A stretch of 64,000 nucleotides of DNA from the NCBI RefSeq assembly GCF_001613505.1, contig NZ_BDCM01000012.1, positions 1 to 64,000 on the forward strand. The letters run 5' to 3'. This document shows, piece by piece, positions 8,132 through 18,726 of the stretch. The position numbers were made by a program, and so were the translations under genes. This DNA comes from Nocardia mikamii NBRC 108933 (GTDB taxonomy: Bacteria; Actinomycetota; Actinomycetes; Mycobacteriales; Mycobacteriaceae). The notes under the pieces are model-generated. The model was not told the origin of the DNA, searched no databases, and worked only from the letters and a program-made list of their open reading frames with translations. Positions within the stretch are counted from its first letter, which is position 1. Each line of letters starts with the position of its first letter.

Positions 8132-9601
8132 TCAGTCGTCGACCGGCACCGATTCCGGACGCCTGGCCGGCTGCTCGTCCTCGGGTGGTTCCCGCAGCCG
8201 CGCCACCTCCAGTACCCGCGAGCGGGCCGCGAACCAGCCGGCGATCAGCGCCGGGATCAGGATCACCAGACTCGCGACCGTCCAGGTGCCGACCGGGTGA
8301 TCGAAGGCCATCAGCACCAGCATCGCGCCCAGGAAGATCAGGGTCGCGATGCCGGTATAGGGCGCGCCGAACATGCGGAACGCGGGCCGTTCCAGCTCAC
8401 CGCGCCGCCAGCGCCGCCACAGCGCCAGCTGGCACAGCACGATCGTCGCCCAGGAGGACAGGATGCCCAGCGACGCGATGTTGAGCACGATCTCGAAGGC
8501 GCGCGCCGGCACGATGTAATTGAGCCAGATGCCGACCAGAGCGATCAGGCTGGTCAGCACGATGCCGCCGTAGGGCACACCGCGGCTGTTCATCCGCGCG
8601 GTGAATCGCGGTGCGCTGCCGTTGACCGCCATCGAGCGCAGAATGCGTCCGGTCGAGTACAGACCGGCGTTGAGACTCGAGAACGCCGCGGTGAGCACGA
8701 CCAGATTCATCACCGAACCGGCGTGCGGCACACCCAGTTCGGCGAAGAACGTGACGAACGGGCTCTCGTCGGCACGGTAGGCGGTGTAGGGCAGCAGCAG
8801 GGCCAGCAGGATCAGTGAGCCGACATAGAACACGGCGATACGCAGGATCACCGAGTTGATGGCGCGCGGCATGATCTGCTGCGGATTCTCGGTCTCCCCC
8901 GCGGCGGTGCCGACCATCTCCACCGCGGCGTAGGCGAATACCACGCCCGATGCGACCGTGACCAGCGGCAGCACCCCGGTCGGGAACCAGCCGCCGGACT
9001 GCGCGACCAACCCGAAACCCGTTGCGGCCCCGTCGACCCGGAATCGCCCGCCGAGGAAGACGATGCCGATGATCAGGAACGACACCAGTGCGACGACCTT
9101 GATCAGCGCCGCCCAGAACTCGAGTTCACCGAACCATTTGACCGAGATCAGATTCACGCTCAGCACCAGGCACAGCGCGATCAGCGCCAGCACCCACTGC
9201 GGGATCGCACCGAACGCGCCCCAGTAGTGCAGATAGGTGGCGATCGCGGTGGTGTCGACGATGCCAGTCATGGACCAGTTCAGGAAATAGGTCCAGCCGG
9301 CGACGAAAGCCGCCTTCTCCCCGTAGAACTCGCGCGCGTAGGAGACGAACGACCCCGACGAAGGCCGGTGCAGAACCAGTTCGCCCAGTGCCCGCAGGAT
9401 GAAGAAGACGAACACGCCGCAGACCGCGTACACCAGGAACAGTCCCGGCCCCGCGTGCGCCAGCCTCCCGCCGGCGCCGAGGAACAGGCCGGTGCCGATG
9501 GCGCCGCCGATCGCGATCATCTGCAACTGCCGCGGCTTGAGGCTCTTGTGGTAGCCGCTGTCCTCCGCGGACAGGTGCGTCTGTGCTGGTGTCTCGCTCA
9601 T
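8132..9601 (-). CDS. ansP: Amino acid permease, AnsP/GabP family
   Basis: A 489-residue APC-superfamily permease with about 12 hydrophobic helices. The N-terminal [20 protein letters not shown] is the family hallmark and is followed by GTGLFLGAG, the unwound substrate-binding segment of helix 1. Length and sequence best match the mycobacterial L-asparagine permeases AnsP1/AnsP2, so L-asparagine or a related amino acid is the likely substrate; CycA- and GabP-type relatives cannot be excluded. The gene is divergent from the gamma-glutamyltransferase gene, and the two could cooperate in using extracellular glutamyl or amide nitrogen, though that is inference. Confidence 0.85.
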   Translation of the reverse strand: MSETPAQTHLSAEDSGYHKSLKPRQLQMIAIGGAIGTGLFLGAGGRLAHAGPGLFLVYAVCGVFVFFILRALGELVLHRPSSGSFVSYAREFYGEKAAFVAGWTYFLNWSMTGIVDTTAIATYLHYWGAFGAIPQWVLALIALCLVLSVNLISVKWFGELEFWAALIKVVALVSFLIIGIVFLGGRFRVDGAATGFGLVAQSGGWFPTGVLPLVTVASGVVFAYAAVEMVGTAAGETENPQQIMPRAINSVILRIAVFYVGSLILLALLLPYTAYRADESPFVTFFAELGVPHAGSVMNLVVLTAAFSSLNAGLYSTGRILRSMAVNGSAPRFTARMNSRGVPYGGIVLTSLIALVGIWLNYIVPARAFEIVLNIASLGILSSWATIVLCQLALWRRWRRGELERPAFRMFGAPYTGIATLIFLGAMLVLMAFDHPVGTWTVASLVILIPALIAGWFAARSRVLEVARLREPPEDEQPARRPESVPVDD

Positions 9602-9689
9602 CGGTCGGGTGATCCCTTGGTCGAGGTCGGGGCGGCTCGACGTTACCCGGTGTGGGAATGATGCCCGGCGTGGTGGGGCCGGTGCGCGT

Positions 9690-9695
9690 TAAAGT
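9690..9695 (+). promoter_or_regulatory. -10 element for leaderless ggt mRNA
   Basis: TAAAGT lies 6 nt before the ATG at 9702. No Shine-Dalgarno sequence precedes that ATG, so a leaderless transcript is likely. The divergent 100-bp region must also hold the permease promoter. Confidence 0.45.
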
Positions 9696-9701
9696 GCCTG
9701 C

Positions 9702-11645
9702 ATGAGGCGCACGCGAGCGATTCTGGCCGGCGCGAGCGCCGCCCTGCTGCTGACCACCGGGCTGCTCACGGGCTGCACGACCACCACCTCCGAGGCCGGC
9801 CGAAGCTGCGTCGGAGGCCCGGACGGCACCCCGATCACGGCTGCGGCGGGACCGGCGGCGAGTGCGACGAACCTGGCGACCAATCCCGAGATCGCCACCG
9901 GATACCGCAGCAATATGACCCCGGTACGCACCCACACCTTCGCGGTCTCCACCGCGAACCCGCTGGCCACCCACGCCGCCTGTGAGGTCCTGGCCGACGG
10001 CGGCACCGCGGCCGACGCGCTGATCGCCGCGCAGACGGTACTGGGCCTGGTCGAACCGCAGGCCTCCGGCATCGGCGGCGGCGCGTTCCTGCTCTATTAC
10101 GACGCCGCGGCCGGATCGGTCGACGCCTACGACGGTCGCGAGGTCGCCCCCGCCGCCGCGACCGAGAACTATCTGCGCTGGGTCAGCGACACCGATCAGT
10201 CGATGCCGCAACCGAATACCCGTGCCAGCGGACGGTCGATCGGCGTGCCCGGCGTGCTGCGACTGCTCGAAGCGGCGCACCGCGACCACGGCAAGCAGTC
10301 CTGGCGCGACCTGTTCGGTCCCGCGATCTCGCTGGCGGACAACGGTTTCGACATCAGCGCCCGGATGGCGAGCCAGATCGCGCAGTCGGCCCCGGACCTG
10401 GCCCGGGACGAGAATGCCAGGCAGTACTTTCTGCAGCCGGACGGCTCCCCCAAACCACGGGGCTTCCACCTCGCCAATCCGGCCATGGCCAAGACGTTGA
10501 GCGCCATCGCCTCCGACGGCCCCGACGCCTTCTACACCGGAGCGGTCGCCCGCGACATCGTCGACGCCACCGCGACCACCAGCGGTGGCCGCACCCCGGG
10601 TCAGATCTCACTCGACGATCTCGCGCGGTATCAGGCGAAGAAACGCACCGCCCTGTGCACCGACTACCGCACCCACCGGATCTGCGGGATGCCCAATCCG
10701 TCCTCCGGCGGTATCACCGTCGCCGCGACCCTCGGGATCCTGGAGAATTTCGACCTCGCAAGCCTGTCCCCGGACCGTCTCGACCGCAACGGCGGGATCC
10801 CGAAAGCCGAAGCGGTGCACCTGATCTCGGAGGCCGAGCGGCTGGCCTACGCCGATCGCGACAAATACATCGCCGATCCCGATTTCGTTCCGCTGCCCGG
10901 CGGCTCGCCCGCCGCGCTGGTGAACAAGGACTATCTGAAGCAGCGGGCGGCCCGCATCGACCCGAACCATTCCATGGGCACCGCGCAGCCGGGTGACTTC
11001 GGTCCGGTCCCGCTCGGCACCGGCGTGCAGCAACCCGAACACGGCACCAGCCACATCTCCGTGGTGGACCGGTACGGCAACGCCGCGACCATGACCACCA
11101 CCGTCGAATCGGCGTTCGGATCGTTCCATCTGGTCGACGGATTCGTCCTGAACAACCAGCTCACCGACTTCAGTGCCCAACCGGCCGATGCGGCCGGTGT
11201 GCCGCTGGCCAACCGGGTACAGCCCGGGAAGCGGCCGCGCAGTTCGATGAGCCCCACCCTGGTCTTCGACCGGACGCCGGACGGGTCCCGCGGTCGACTG
11301 GTCGACGTCGCCGGGTCCCCCGGCGGTTCGGTGATCATCCAGTTCGTGGTGAAAGCGCTGGTGGGCCTGCTGGATTGGCATCTGGATCCGCAGCAGGCGG
11401 TCTCGCAGGTGGCCTTCGGCGCGGCGAACACACCGGTGACCGGGGTGGGCGGGGAACATCCCGCGATCGACGCCACCGACAACGGGGCCCACGATCCGCT
11501 GGTGCGGAAACTGCGCGAGATGGGGCATCAGGTGTCGGTCGACCCGCAGTCCAGCGGGCTCAGCGCCCTGCAGCGCGAGGACGGCGGCTGGATCGGCGGG
11601 GCGGATCCCCGGCGCGAGGGCATCGTCCTCGGCGACGCCCGCTGA
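9702..11645 (+). CDS. ggtB: Gamma-glutamyltransferase lipoprotein
   Basis: A 647-residue member of the gamma-glutamyltranspeptidase family, which hydrolyses or transfers the gamma-glutamyl group of glutathione and similar compounds. It has a lipoprotein signal: a basic start, a hydrophobic stretch, and the lipobox LLTGC with Cys at 25, so it should be anchored outside the membrane. The autocleavage and nucleophile Thr is the T of HGTSH, residue 449, which divides the large and small subunits. A downstream PGSPGG-like segment (VAGSPGGSVI) provides the oxyanion region. Size and lipobox match mycobacterial GgtB. It is convergent with the PH-domain gene. Confidence 0.9.
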   Translation: MRRTRAILAGASAALLLTTGLLTGCTTTTSEAGRSCVGGPDGTPITAAAGPAASATNLATNPEIATGYRSNMTPVRTHTFAVSTANPLATHAACEVLADGGTAADALIAAQTVLGLVEPQASGIGGGAFLLYYDAAAGSVDAYDGREVAPAAATENYLRWVSDTDQSMPQPNTRASGRSIGVPGVLRLLEAAHRDHGKQSWRDLFGPAISLADNGFDISARMASQIAQSAPDLARDENARQYFLQPDGSPKPRGFHLANPAMAKTLSAIASDGPDAFYTGAVARDIVDATATTSGGRTPGQISLDDLARYQAKKRTALCTDYRTHRICGMPNPSSGGITVAATLGILENFDLASLSPDRLDRNGGIPKAEAVHLISEAERLAYADRDKYIADPDFVPLPGGSPAALVNKDYLKQRAARIDPNHSMGTAQPGDFGPVPLGTGVQQPEHGTSHISVVDRYGNAATMTTTVESAFGSFHLVDGFVLNNQLTDFSAQPADAAGVPLANRVQPGKRPRSSMSPTLVFDRTPDGSRGRLVDVAGSPGGSVIIQFVVKALVGLLDWHLDPQQAVSQVAFGAANTPVTGVGGEHPAIDATDNGAHDPLVRKLREMGHQVSVDPQSSGLSALQREDGGWIGGADPRREGIVLGDAR

Positions 11646-11649
11646 CCGG

Positions 11650-12153
11650 TCAGTCCTGCTGCGCGGCGGTGTATTTCGCGCCGAGATCGCGGAAGCGATC
11701 CATCGCCCGGGCGGCGTGATCCTTGTCGTTGACGCGGATCGCCAGCATCGGCACGTATTCGTCGCCGGCCAATTCCAGTCGCGCCCAAGCCTTCTTGTCC
11801 GGAATCGCGACACCGCGAATATCGGACCAGCGGAACTCGTTGTCGCCCAGGATGTTGCGCACGACGACGCCCTGCGGTCCGACGCGCACCCGCGGCCGGG
11901 TCAGCAGCAGCACGGCACCGGCCAGCAACAGTCCGAAGCAGATGATCGCCACCTGGTCGGCGCCGCGGAAGTTCACCCCGGTCGTCGAATTGCTCGACAA
12001 CACCCCCGCCAGGATGAACAGCACCGCTATCACGGCCGCCACGATGCGCGCGGTGCGCACCGCCCGGCGCGGACGCACCTCGAGATCCCATTGCCGCCCG
12101 TCCGCGGCCGGGCGCTGCGGACCGCGTTTGAACAGGTGCACGACCGGCGGCAT
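11650..12153 (-). CDS. PH-domain membrane protein of the rib cluster
   Basis: A 167-residue protein with two adjacent membrane helices (RIVAAVIAVLFILAGVL and VAIICFGLLLAGAVLLL). A C-terminal bacterial PH-like domain follows, with VRVGPQGVVVRN and WSDIRGVAIP. It corresponds in position to the membrane protein Rv1417 that follows ribH in M. tuberculosis. Only 4 nt separate ribH from its ATG, so it is cotranscribed with riboflavin genes. A link to riboflavin transport or membrane targeting is possible but not shown by sequence. Confidence 0.8.
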   Translation of the reverse strand: MPPVVHLFKRGPQRPAADGRQWDLEVRPRRAVRTARIVAAVIAVLFILAGVLSSNSTTGVNFRGADQVAIICFGLLLAGAVLLLTRPRVRVGPQGVVVRNILGDNEFRWSDIRGVAIPDKKAWARLELAGDEYVPMLAIRVNDKDHAARAMDRFRDLGAKYTAAQQD

Positions 12154-12157
12154 CGGC

Positions 12158-13917
<1,760 letters not shown>

Positions 13918-13998
13918 GTCTGCTGTGCTCCACTTCGGAATAGGTGCGACTCGAGCCTACTGGGTCGGGTCGCCGGTACGACGTCGCGGTTGCTCCGG

Positions 13999-14619
13999 TC
14001 AGCCACGCTGCTGGAGCCGCTCGACATATTTGGCGATGACGTCGACCTCCAGGTTCACGGTGGTGCCGGCGGGCGCGGCGCCGAGGGTGGTGAGTTCGCG
14101 GGTGGTGGGGATCAACGAGACCTCGAACCAGTCGCGGTGCCCGGGTTCGCCGGCGTCGTCGACGCCGAGGCCCGAGACGGTCAGCGAGATGCCGTCCACG
14201 GTGATCGATCCCTTCTCGACCACGTAGCGAGCCAGATTGTCGGGCAACGAGATTCGCACGACCTCCCAGTTGTCGGAAGGGGTGCGCGACAGGATGACCC
14301 CGGTGCCGTCGACATGGCCCTGCACGATGTGGCCGCCGAGCCGGCTGTTCACCGCCGCGGCGCGCTCCAGGTTCACCTTCGACCCGATGTCGAGTTTGCC
14401 GATGCCGGAGCGGTTGAGGGTCTCCCCCATCACGTCGGTGGTGAAACTGTCGCCGTCGACTACGTCGACCACGGTCAGGCAGACGCCGTTGACGGCGATG
14501 GAGTCGCCGTGGCGGGCATCGGAGGTGACGGTCGCGCCGCGAATCGTGAGCCTGGCCGCGTCCGCGGACCGTTCGGCGGCGACGATCTCGCCCAACTCCT
14601 CGACGATGCCTGTGAACAT
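13999..14619 (-). CDS. ribE: Riboflavin synthase alpha chain
   Basis: A 206-residue riboflavin synthase that dismutates two lumazine molecules to riboflavin. The two-barrel structure is visible as the internal repeat: MFTGIVEELG with VNGVCLTVV in the first half, and GHIVQGHVDGTG with VDGISLTV in the second. GGAG precedes the ATG at 14619. In mycobacteria ribG normally sits upstream; here it is not adjacent. I see no convincing FMN riboswitch in the 140 nt upstream. Confidence 0.95.
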   Translation of the reverse strand: MFTGIVEELGEIVAAERSADAARLTIRGATVTSDARHGDSIAVNGVCLTVVDVVDGDSFTTDVMGETLNRSGIGKLDIGSKVNLERAAAVNSRLGGHIVQGHVDGTGVILSRTPSDNWEVVRISLPDNLARYVVEKGSITVDGISLTVSGLGVDDAGEPGHRDWFEVSLIPTTRELTTLGAAPAGTTVNLEVDVIAKYVERLQQRG

Positions 14620-15110
14620 CCGTATCTCCTGTCAGCCCGGCGCCCACCGCGTCGGGGCGTCCGCTAGCGCAAACGGTGCCGGCGGCCCGGGGTATTCCCC
14701 CGCGGGTCGCAGTGTCATCAGCGTAACGACGCGCTGTAGCAGAGCACATCCGGCCGTCCTACCGACCGGTCGCGGCCGGACATTCGAGACTTTCGGACCG
14801 GAAAAGCGCACCGAACCGGGCGCGATATCGGCGACGCGCCGAGCGGGCCGATCAGCTTCCCCGCCCGATGGTCGTATCGCCGAATGCCGAAAAGGAATAG
14901 CAGGACTATTTCAGAAAAGGGGCATCGAATTCAGGTCTTTACCGGTCGAATATCCGGCTTCTACCGGCCCGGATCGCGGCCGAATTCAATTTGTTACCCA
15001 CGTGACTGCGAATTCAACCCCAACGCTTGCACCAAGCCGAATTCGGTAGCAATATTGTTATGCAGTTGATTCCAACAGTTCATTGGACAACAACCTCATG
15101 GGGGTGCGGC
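14620..15110. other. 491-bp intergenic region, partly AT-rich
   Basis: Between the divergent ribE and the unknown gene at 15111. No open frame here looks like protein. The half nearest 15111 is markedly less GC-rich than the surroundings and holds four GAATTC sites listed separately. Promoters for both flanking genes must lie here, but I cannot place them with confidence. Confidence 0.6.
14927..15044. repeat. Four clustered GAATTC palindromes
   Basis: GAATTC occurs at 14927, 14982, 15010 and 15039; each is preceded by C. The last three are spaced 28 and 29 bp apart, close to whole helical turns. This hexamer should be rare in DNA of this composition. It may be a repeated binding site for a regulator of the gene at 15111. 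Confidence 0.4.
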
Positions 15111-15578
15111 GTGACCACGGTGATCGATACGTCTCTCACGGATCGATGCGAGCGGTATCGCCGCGTCTTTCATCTCCCCGCGTCGGTGGACGACGCATCA
15201 CGGCACATCGTGCTCGAAATCGGGCAGCAATTCGGCGCGGTCACCATGCCCGCCGATCTGGGTGAGCGGGTCCTGCGCCAGCTCACCCAGTCCGGACTGG
15301 TCACTCCCGTCGTGCACCATCCGCGGGCACGGCGCTGGACCTTCATCACCGGCCCGTCGTGCTCCGCCGGCGTCAGCACATCCGTTGCGGCCGAACTGTT
15401 CCGGCTGTACACGACGGTCGCGTGCACGGGCAGCCACGTGGTGCTGCCCTCGGCCGAGGACGAACGGACCGGCTATCGGATCTGGGTGCAGACACCCGAC
15501 CATCTCGAGGCGGTCGTTCCCATGGCCGCGGTCGTGGAGGCCGCGCGGCTCAGCGCCGCGCCGCCTGCTCCTCGATGA
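15111..15578 (+). CDS. Small actinobacterial protein of unknown function
   Basis: A 155-residue soluble protein without a signal or membrane helix. I recall similar short proteins in Nocardia that share a [10 protein letters not shown] motif (residues 44-53), an [10 protein letters not shown] segment (about 78-87) and a later VVLPSAEDE. Some databases label them loosely, but I cannot assign a function. GTG 15111 follows GGGGG at a suitable distance. An extended start further upstream is open but not protein-like. Its last 29 bases overlap the end of rpe on the opposite strand. Codon use is typical of the genome even though the upstream region is AT-rich. Confidence 0.6.
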   Translation: MTTVIDTSLTDRCERYRRVFHLPASVDDASRHIVLEIGQQFGAVTMPADLGERVLRQLTQSGLVTPVVHHPRARRWTFITGPSCSAGVSTSVAAELFRLYTTVACTGSHVVLPSAEDERTGYRIWVQTPDHLEAVVPMAAVVEAARLSAAPPAPR

Positions 15579-16251
15579 CCTTCTCGCGCAAGGCTTCCAC
15601 GGTCGCCGCCGGGTCGTCCGTGCCGTACACCGCGGACCCGGCGACGAAGCAGTCCACACCGGCCTCGGCGGCCGCCTCGATGGTGTCCATATTGATGCCG
15701 CCGTCGATCTCGACGACAAGACGCAATTCACCGCTGTCGACGAGCCGTCGGACCGCGCGAGCCTTCTCCAGCACGTGCGGAATGAACGACTGACCGCCGA
15801 ATCCGGGCTCGACACTCATTACGAGTAGCGTGTCGAAATCGCGCAGGATTTCCAGGTACGGCTCGATGGGCGTATTCGGTTTCACCGACAATCCGGCCTT
15901 GGCGCCGGCGGCGCGGATATCCCGGGCCACCGCGACCGGATCGTCGGTCGCTTCCGCGTGGAAGGTCACGTTGTAGGCACCGGCCTCCGCGTACGGGGGC
16001 GCCCAGCGGGCCGGATCCTCGATCATCAGATGGCAGTCGAGCGGGATGTCGGTGGTCTTCAGCAGGCTCTGCACCACCGGCAGGCCGAGGGTCAGGTTCG
16101 GTACGAAGTGGTTGTCCATCACGTCGACGTGCAGCCAGTCCGCTCCCTCGACGGCGCGTACCTCCTCCGCCAGACGAGCGAAATCAGCGGACAGGATGGA
16201 CGGCGCGATCATCGGCGACGGCCGGTGAAAGTGGGAATTCGAGAGGGACAC
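15550..16251 (-). CDS. rpe: Ribulose-phosphate 3-epimerase
   Basis: A 233-residue TIM-barrel enzyme that interconverts ribulose 5-phosphate and xylulose 5-phosphate. Family motifs are [10 protein letters not shown], the metal site [28 protein letters not shown] with the catalytic Asp/Glu region, and EIDGGI. I use the GTG at 16251 because a TACACT element lies 8 nt ahead, which fits a leaderless start; the ATG at 16212 (MIAPSIL) is the alternative and lacks a ribosome-binding site. In mycobacteria rpe adjoins rsmB; here four other genes separate them. Confidence 0.92.
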   Translation of the reverse strand: MSLSNSHFHRPSPMIAPSILSADFARLAEEVRAVEGADWLHVDVMDNHFVPNLTLGLPVVQSLLKTTDIPLDCHLMIEDPARWAPPYAEAGAYNVTFHAEATDDPVAVARDIRAAGAKAGLSVKPNTPIEPYLEILRDFDTLLVMSVEPGFGGQSFIPHVLEKARAVRRLVDSGELRLVVEIDGGINMDTIEAAAEAGVDCFVAGSAVYGTDDPAATVEALREKVIEEQAARR

Positions 16252-16259
16252 AGCGCGTG

Positions 16260-16265
16260 AGTGTA
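16260..16265 (-). promoter_or_regulatory. -10 element for leaderless rpe mRNA
   Basis: Reading on the minus strand, TACACT ends 8 nt before the GTG at 16251. This supports the longer rpe start over the internal ATG. Confidence 0.4.
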
Positions 16266-16344
16266 CTGGGTCGATCACACCGGTTTTCGGCACTGTCGGC
16301 GATTGCGCGACGCGAAGTTGGGTAGCCTTCGTAGGGTGATCAAC

Positions 16345-16758
16345 ATGTCGGCTGAAGAGGGACTGCGCAGCACACCCGTCGAAATCGGAGTGGCGGCCAC
16401 CGTGTCGCAACTGCCCATCGTGCGCGGATTGGCCGAAACACTGGTCCTGCTCAGCGATTTCACACTCGACGAGGTCGCCGACATCCGGCTGGCCGTCGAC
16501 GAGGCGTGCTCGACGCTGATCGAACTCGCCGTTCCCGGCAGCACCCTGCAGTGCCGCTTCACCGTCGGCGAGAACGATCTACTCGTCCGGGTGGCCGGGA
16601 TCGCGGCCACCTCGAAACTGCCCGACCAGCGCAGCTTCGGCTGGCATGTGCTGCGGACTCTCACCGACGGCATCGATGTCGCGCAGGAGCCCTTCGATTC
16701 GGCTATTTCCGGATACCCGACGGTGGTCGAATTTCGCCGGGTCCGGGGGAAGGCGTAG
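16345..16758 (+). CDS. rsbW: Anti-sigma factor, UsfX/RsbW-like
   Basis: A 137-residue GHKL ATPase-type anti-sigma factor. The start after the first ATG resembles mycobacterial Usf[14 protein letters not shown], then the N-box region with [14 protein letters not shown] (about residues 47-60). These proteins hold the stress sigma factor SigF inactive until an anti-anti-sigma factor displaces it. sigF follows immediately; the TAG stop and the sigF GTG share one base. ATG 16345 has GGTGATC 3 nt upstream; the GTG at 16336 lies 7 nt after a TAGCCT element and could be a leaderless start instead. Confidence 0.85.
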   Translation: MSAEEGLRSTPVEIGVAATVSQLPIVRGLAETLVLLSDFTLDEVADIRLAVDEACSTLIELAVPGSTLQCRFTVGENDLLVRVAGIAATSKLPDQRSFGWHVLRTLTDGIDVAQEPFDSAISGYPTVVEFRRVRGKA

Positions 16759-17684
16759 TGGCCGACGAGAACAACGTGTTCGAGGCCGAGGACGCCGAGA
16801 ACACCGCGGGTACGGCCGCGAGCGGATCCCCTGACGACACCGGCGCCGAGGACGGCGAGGGCCGCACGGACGGCGGCGAGGCCACTCCGGACGACGAGGA
16901 CGACGGTGACGAGGTCGCCGAGGTCACCGGTTCGGTCTCCGGATACGACGATGTGAACCTGCTGTTCCAGGCGCTGTCGGAGGCCGGTGACGACCGCCGC
17001 GCCGAACTGCGCGACAAGTTGATCAACCGCTGTATTCCGTTGGCGGACCACATCGCCCGCAAGTTCAGCGGCCGCGGCGAGCCGTTCGACGACCTGACGC
17101 AGGTGGCACGGGTCGGGCTGGTCCACGCCGTCGACCGTTTCGACGTCTCGCGCGGCTCGAACTTCCTGTCCTTCGCGGTGCCCACCATCATGGGCGAGGT
17201 GCGGCGCTACTTCCGCGACAACACCTGGGCGATGCGAGTCCCCCGGCGGGTCAAGGAAACCCATCTGCGCATCGGTTCGGCGATCGATACACTCTCGCAG
17301 TCGCTGGGCCGCTCCCCGACTGCCAAGGAGATCGCCGCCGAACTCGACATCCATCCCGACGAGGTGACCCAGGCCGTCATCGCGGGCAACGCGTACCAGC
17401 CCAGTTCCATCGACGCGGTCTCGGTGGGCCGCGATACCGAGGCCTCGCTGCTGGACACCCTCGGCGAGGAGGAGTCGCAGTTCGACCGGGTCGAGGAGTA
17501 TGTGGCGATCCGGCCGCTGCTCGCGGGCCTGCCCGAACGGGAACGACGCATCCTCACCATGCGCTTCTTCGAATCGATGACGCAGACTCAGATCGCGCAG
17601 CGGATGGGGATATCGCAGATGCATGTCTCCCGGATTCTCGCGAAAACCCTTGCGCGGCTACGGGAGCAGAGCGCCCGCGAGTGA
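16758..17684 (+). CDS. sigF: RNA polymerase sigma factor SigF
   Basis: A 308-residue SigB/SigF-type sigma factor. Region 2 is clear with GEPFDDLTQVARVGLVHAVD and VPTIMGEVRRYFRD; region 3 has GRSPTAKEIAAELD; region 4 has LPERERRILTMRFF and the helix-turn-helix MTQTQIAQRMGISQMHVSR. The first 58 residues are strongly acidic and are an unusual extension over the common length of about 260. GTG 16758 overlaps the rsbW stop and is preceded by GGGGGAAGG. As in mycobacteria, the pair should be cotranscribed so that sigma and anti-sigma stay balanced. Confidence 0.92.
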   Translation: MADENNVFEAEDAENTAGTAASGSPDDTGAEDGEGRTDGGEATPDDEDDGDEVAEVTGSVSGYDDVNLLFQALSEAGDDRRAELRDKLINRCIPLADHIARKFSGRGEPFDDLTQVARVGLVHAVDRFDVSRGSNFLSFAVPTIMGEVRRYFRDNTWAMRVPRRVKETHLRIGSAIDTLSQSLGRSPTAKEIAAELDIHPDEVTQAVIAGNAYQPSSIDAVSVGRDTEASLLDTLGEEESQFDRVEEYVAIRPLLAGLPERERRILTMRFFESMTQTQIAQRMGISQMHVSRILAKTLARLREQSARE

Positions 17685-17693
17685 CGCCGGGCG

Positions 17694-18623
17694 CTACGCC
17701 GGATCCGGCGCGGCCGGTGTCGCGGCCCGCTGGGCGTGCACGATGGCGGACACCAGTTGTCCGGCCGGGCCGCCGAGTTTGCGCGGTGGGCGCCACACTG
17801 CGCGCAGCGTGCGCCGCAGATCCAGGCCCGCGACGGTGACCGCGCGGAGTTCACCGCGCTCGAGCTGGTCGCCGACCGCCAGCGTGCTCAGCACCGCGGG
17901 CCCCACGCCGCCGAGCACGCTGGTGCGGATGGCAGCGGCGCTGCCGAGCTCCAGAAGTGGTTCGGCGCGCGGATATTCGGCCAGCGCGACGTCGAGGGTG
18001 CTACGAGTGCCGGATCCGGGTTCGCGCACCACCAGCGGTGTCGCGGCCAGTTCGGCGACGGTGAGCGGTGTGCGGCGACGCGCCCAGGGGTGCCCAGGAT
18101 CGACCACGACGAGCAGTCGATCGTGTGCGACGGTCACGTGTGGCAACCCGTCGGGCACCGCCGGCGATTCGACGAATCCCAGGTCGCATTCCCCGGCCAC
18201 GAGCCGGTCGCACACGTGACGCGAATTGTGAACCTGCAAATGAACTTTCACATCCGGATGACCGCGGCGGAACGCGCCGAGCCACCCCGGTAGCAGACAT
18301 TCCGCGACCGTCATGCTGGCGGCGATCGTGAGTTCGGCCTCCTGATCGGTGCGCAGTGCGGCGGCGGCGTCGAGTAGCCGGTCCAGATCCGCCAGCACCT
18401 CGCGCGCCCAGTGCACGACGACGGTTCCCGCGGGGGTCAGCGTGGAGCCGCGCGGTGAGCGGCGCAGCAGGGCCAGGCCCAGCCGATGCTCCCACTGACG
18501 CACCGCACGACTGGCGTTCGGCTGCGCCATGCCGATCGAGCGTGCGGCCGCTCCGAGACTGCCGTGGTCGTCGATGGCGACCAGAAGCTCGAGAAAACCC
18601 AGGTCGGGGCGTACGTCAGCCAT
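17694..18623 (-). CDS. LysR family transcriptional regulator
   Basis: A 309-residue LysR regulator. The N-terminal helix-turn-helix (about residues 1-60) includes SLGAAARSIGMAQPNASRAV, and a type 2 periplasmic-binding effector domain follows. It is divergent from a YeiH-type membrane protein with a perfect 24-bp palindrome between, the usual arrangement for LysR control of a neighbour (compare E. coli YeiE-YeiH). The effector is not identifiable. ATG 18623 was chosen because the longer frame runs through the palindrome. It is convergent with sigF, 9 bp apart. Confidence 0.88.
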   Translation of the reverse strand: MADVRPDLGFLELLVAIDDHGSLGAAARSIGMAQPNASRAVRQWEHRLGLALLRRSPRGSTLTPAGTVVVHWAREVLADLDRLLDAAAALRTDQEAELTIAASMTVAECLLPGWLGAFRRGHPDVKVHLQVHNSRHVCDRLVAGECDLGFVESPAVPDGLPHVTVAHDRLLVVVDPGHPWARRRTPLTVAELAATPLVVREPGSGTRSTLDVALAEYPRAEPLLELGSAAAIRTSVLGGVGPAVLSTLAVGDQLERGELRAVTVAGLDLRRTLRAVWRPPRKLGGPAGQLVSAIVHAQRAATPAAPDPA

Positions 18624-18632
18624 ACCGCGATC

Positions 18633-18656
18633 ATATGCGTTGAGCTCAACGCATAT
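18633..18656. promoter_or_regulatory. Perfect 24-bp palindrome, likely LysR operator
   Basis: The left arm is ATATGCGTTGAG and the right arm is its exact complement, with no spacer. It lies 9 bp upstream of the LysR start codon and 70 bp upstream of the YeiH start. The symmetry and position suit a LysR site serving both genes. Confidence 0.65.
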
Positions 18657-18726
18657 CACCAGGATATGGGTGCGATGCCCTTTCGGCCGCTACCGGACCC
18701 CACCGATTCACGGGACCGTGGTCGTC

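Noticed and set aside
14620..14760. FMN riboswitch upstream of ribE
   Set aside because: A GGGGGAAT...CCCC hairpin-like stretch is reminiscent, but the full conserved core of the FMN element is missing.
16283..16325. SigF promoter (GTTT ... GGGTAT) for usfX-sigF
   Set aside because: GTTT and GGGTAG are present but 33 nt apart, about twice the required spacing.
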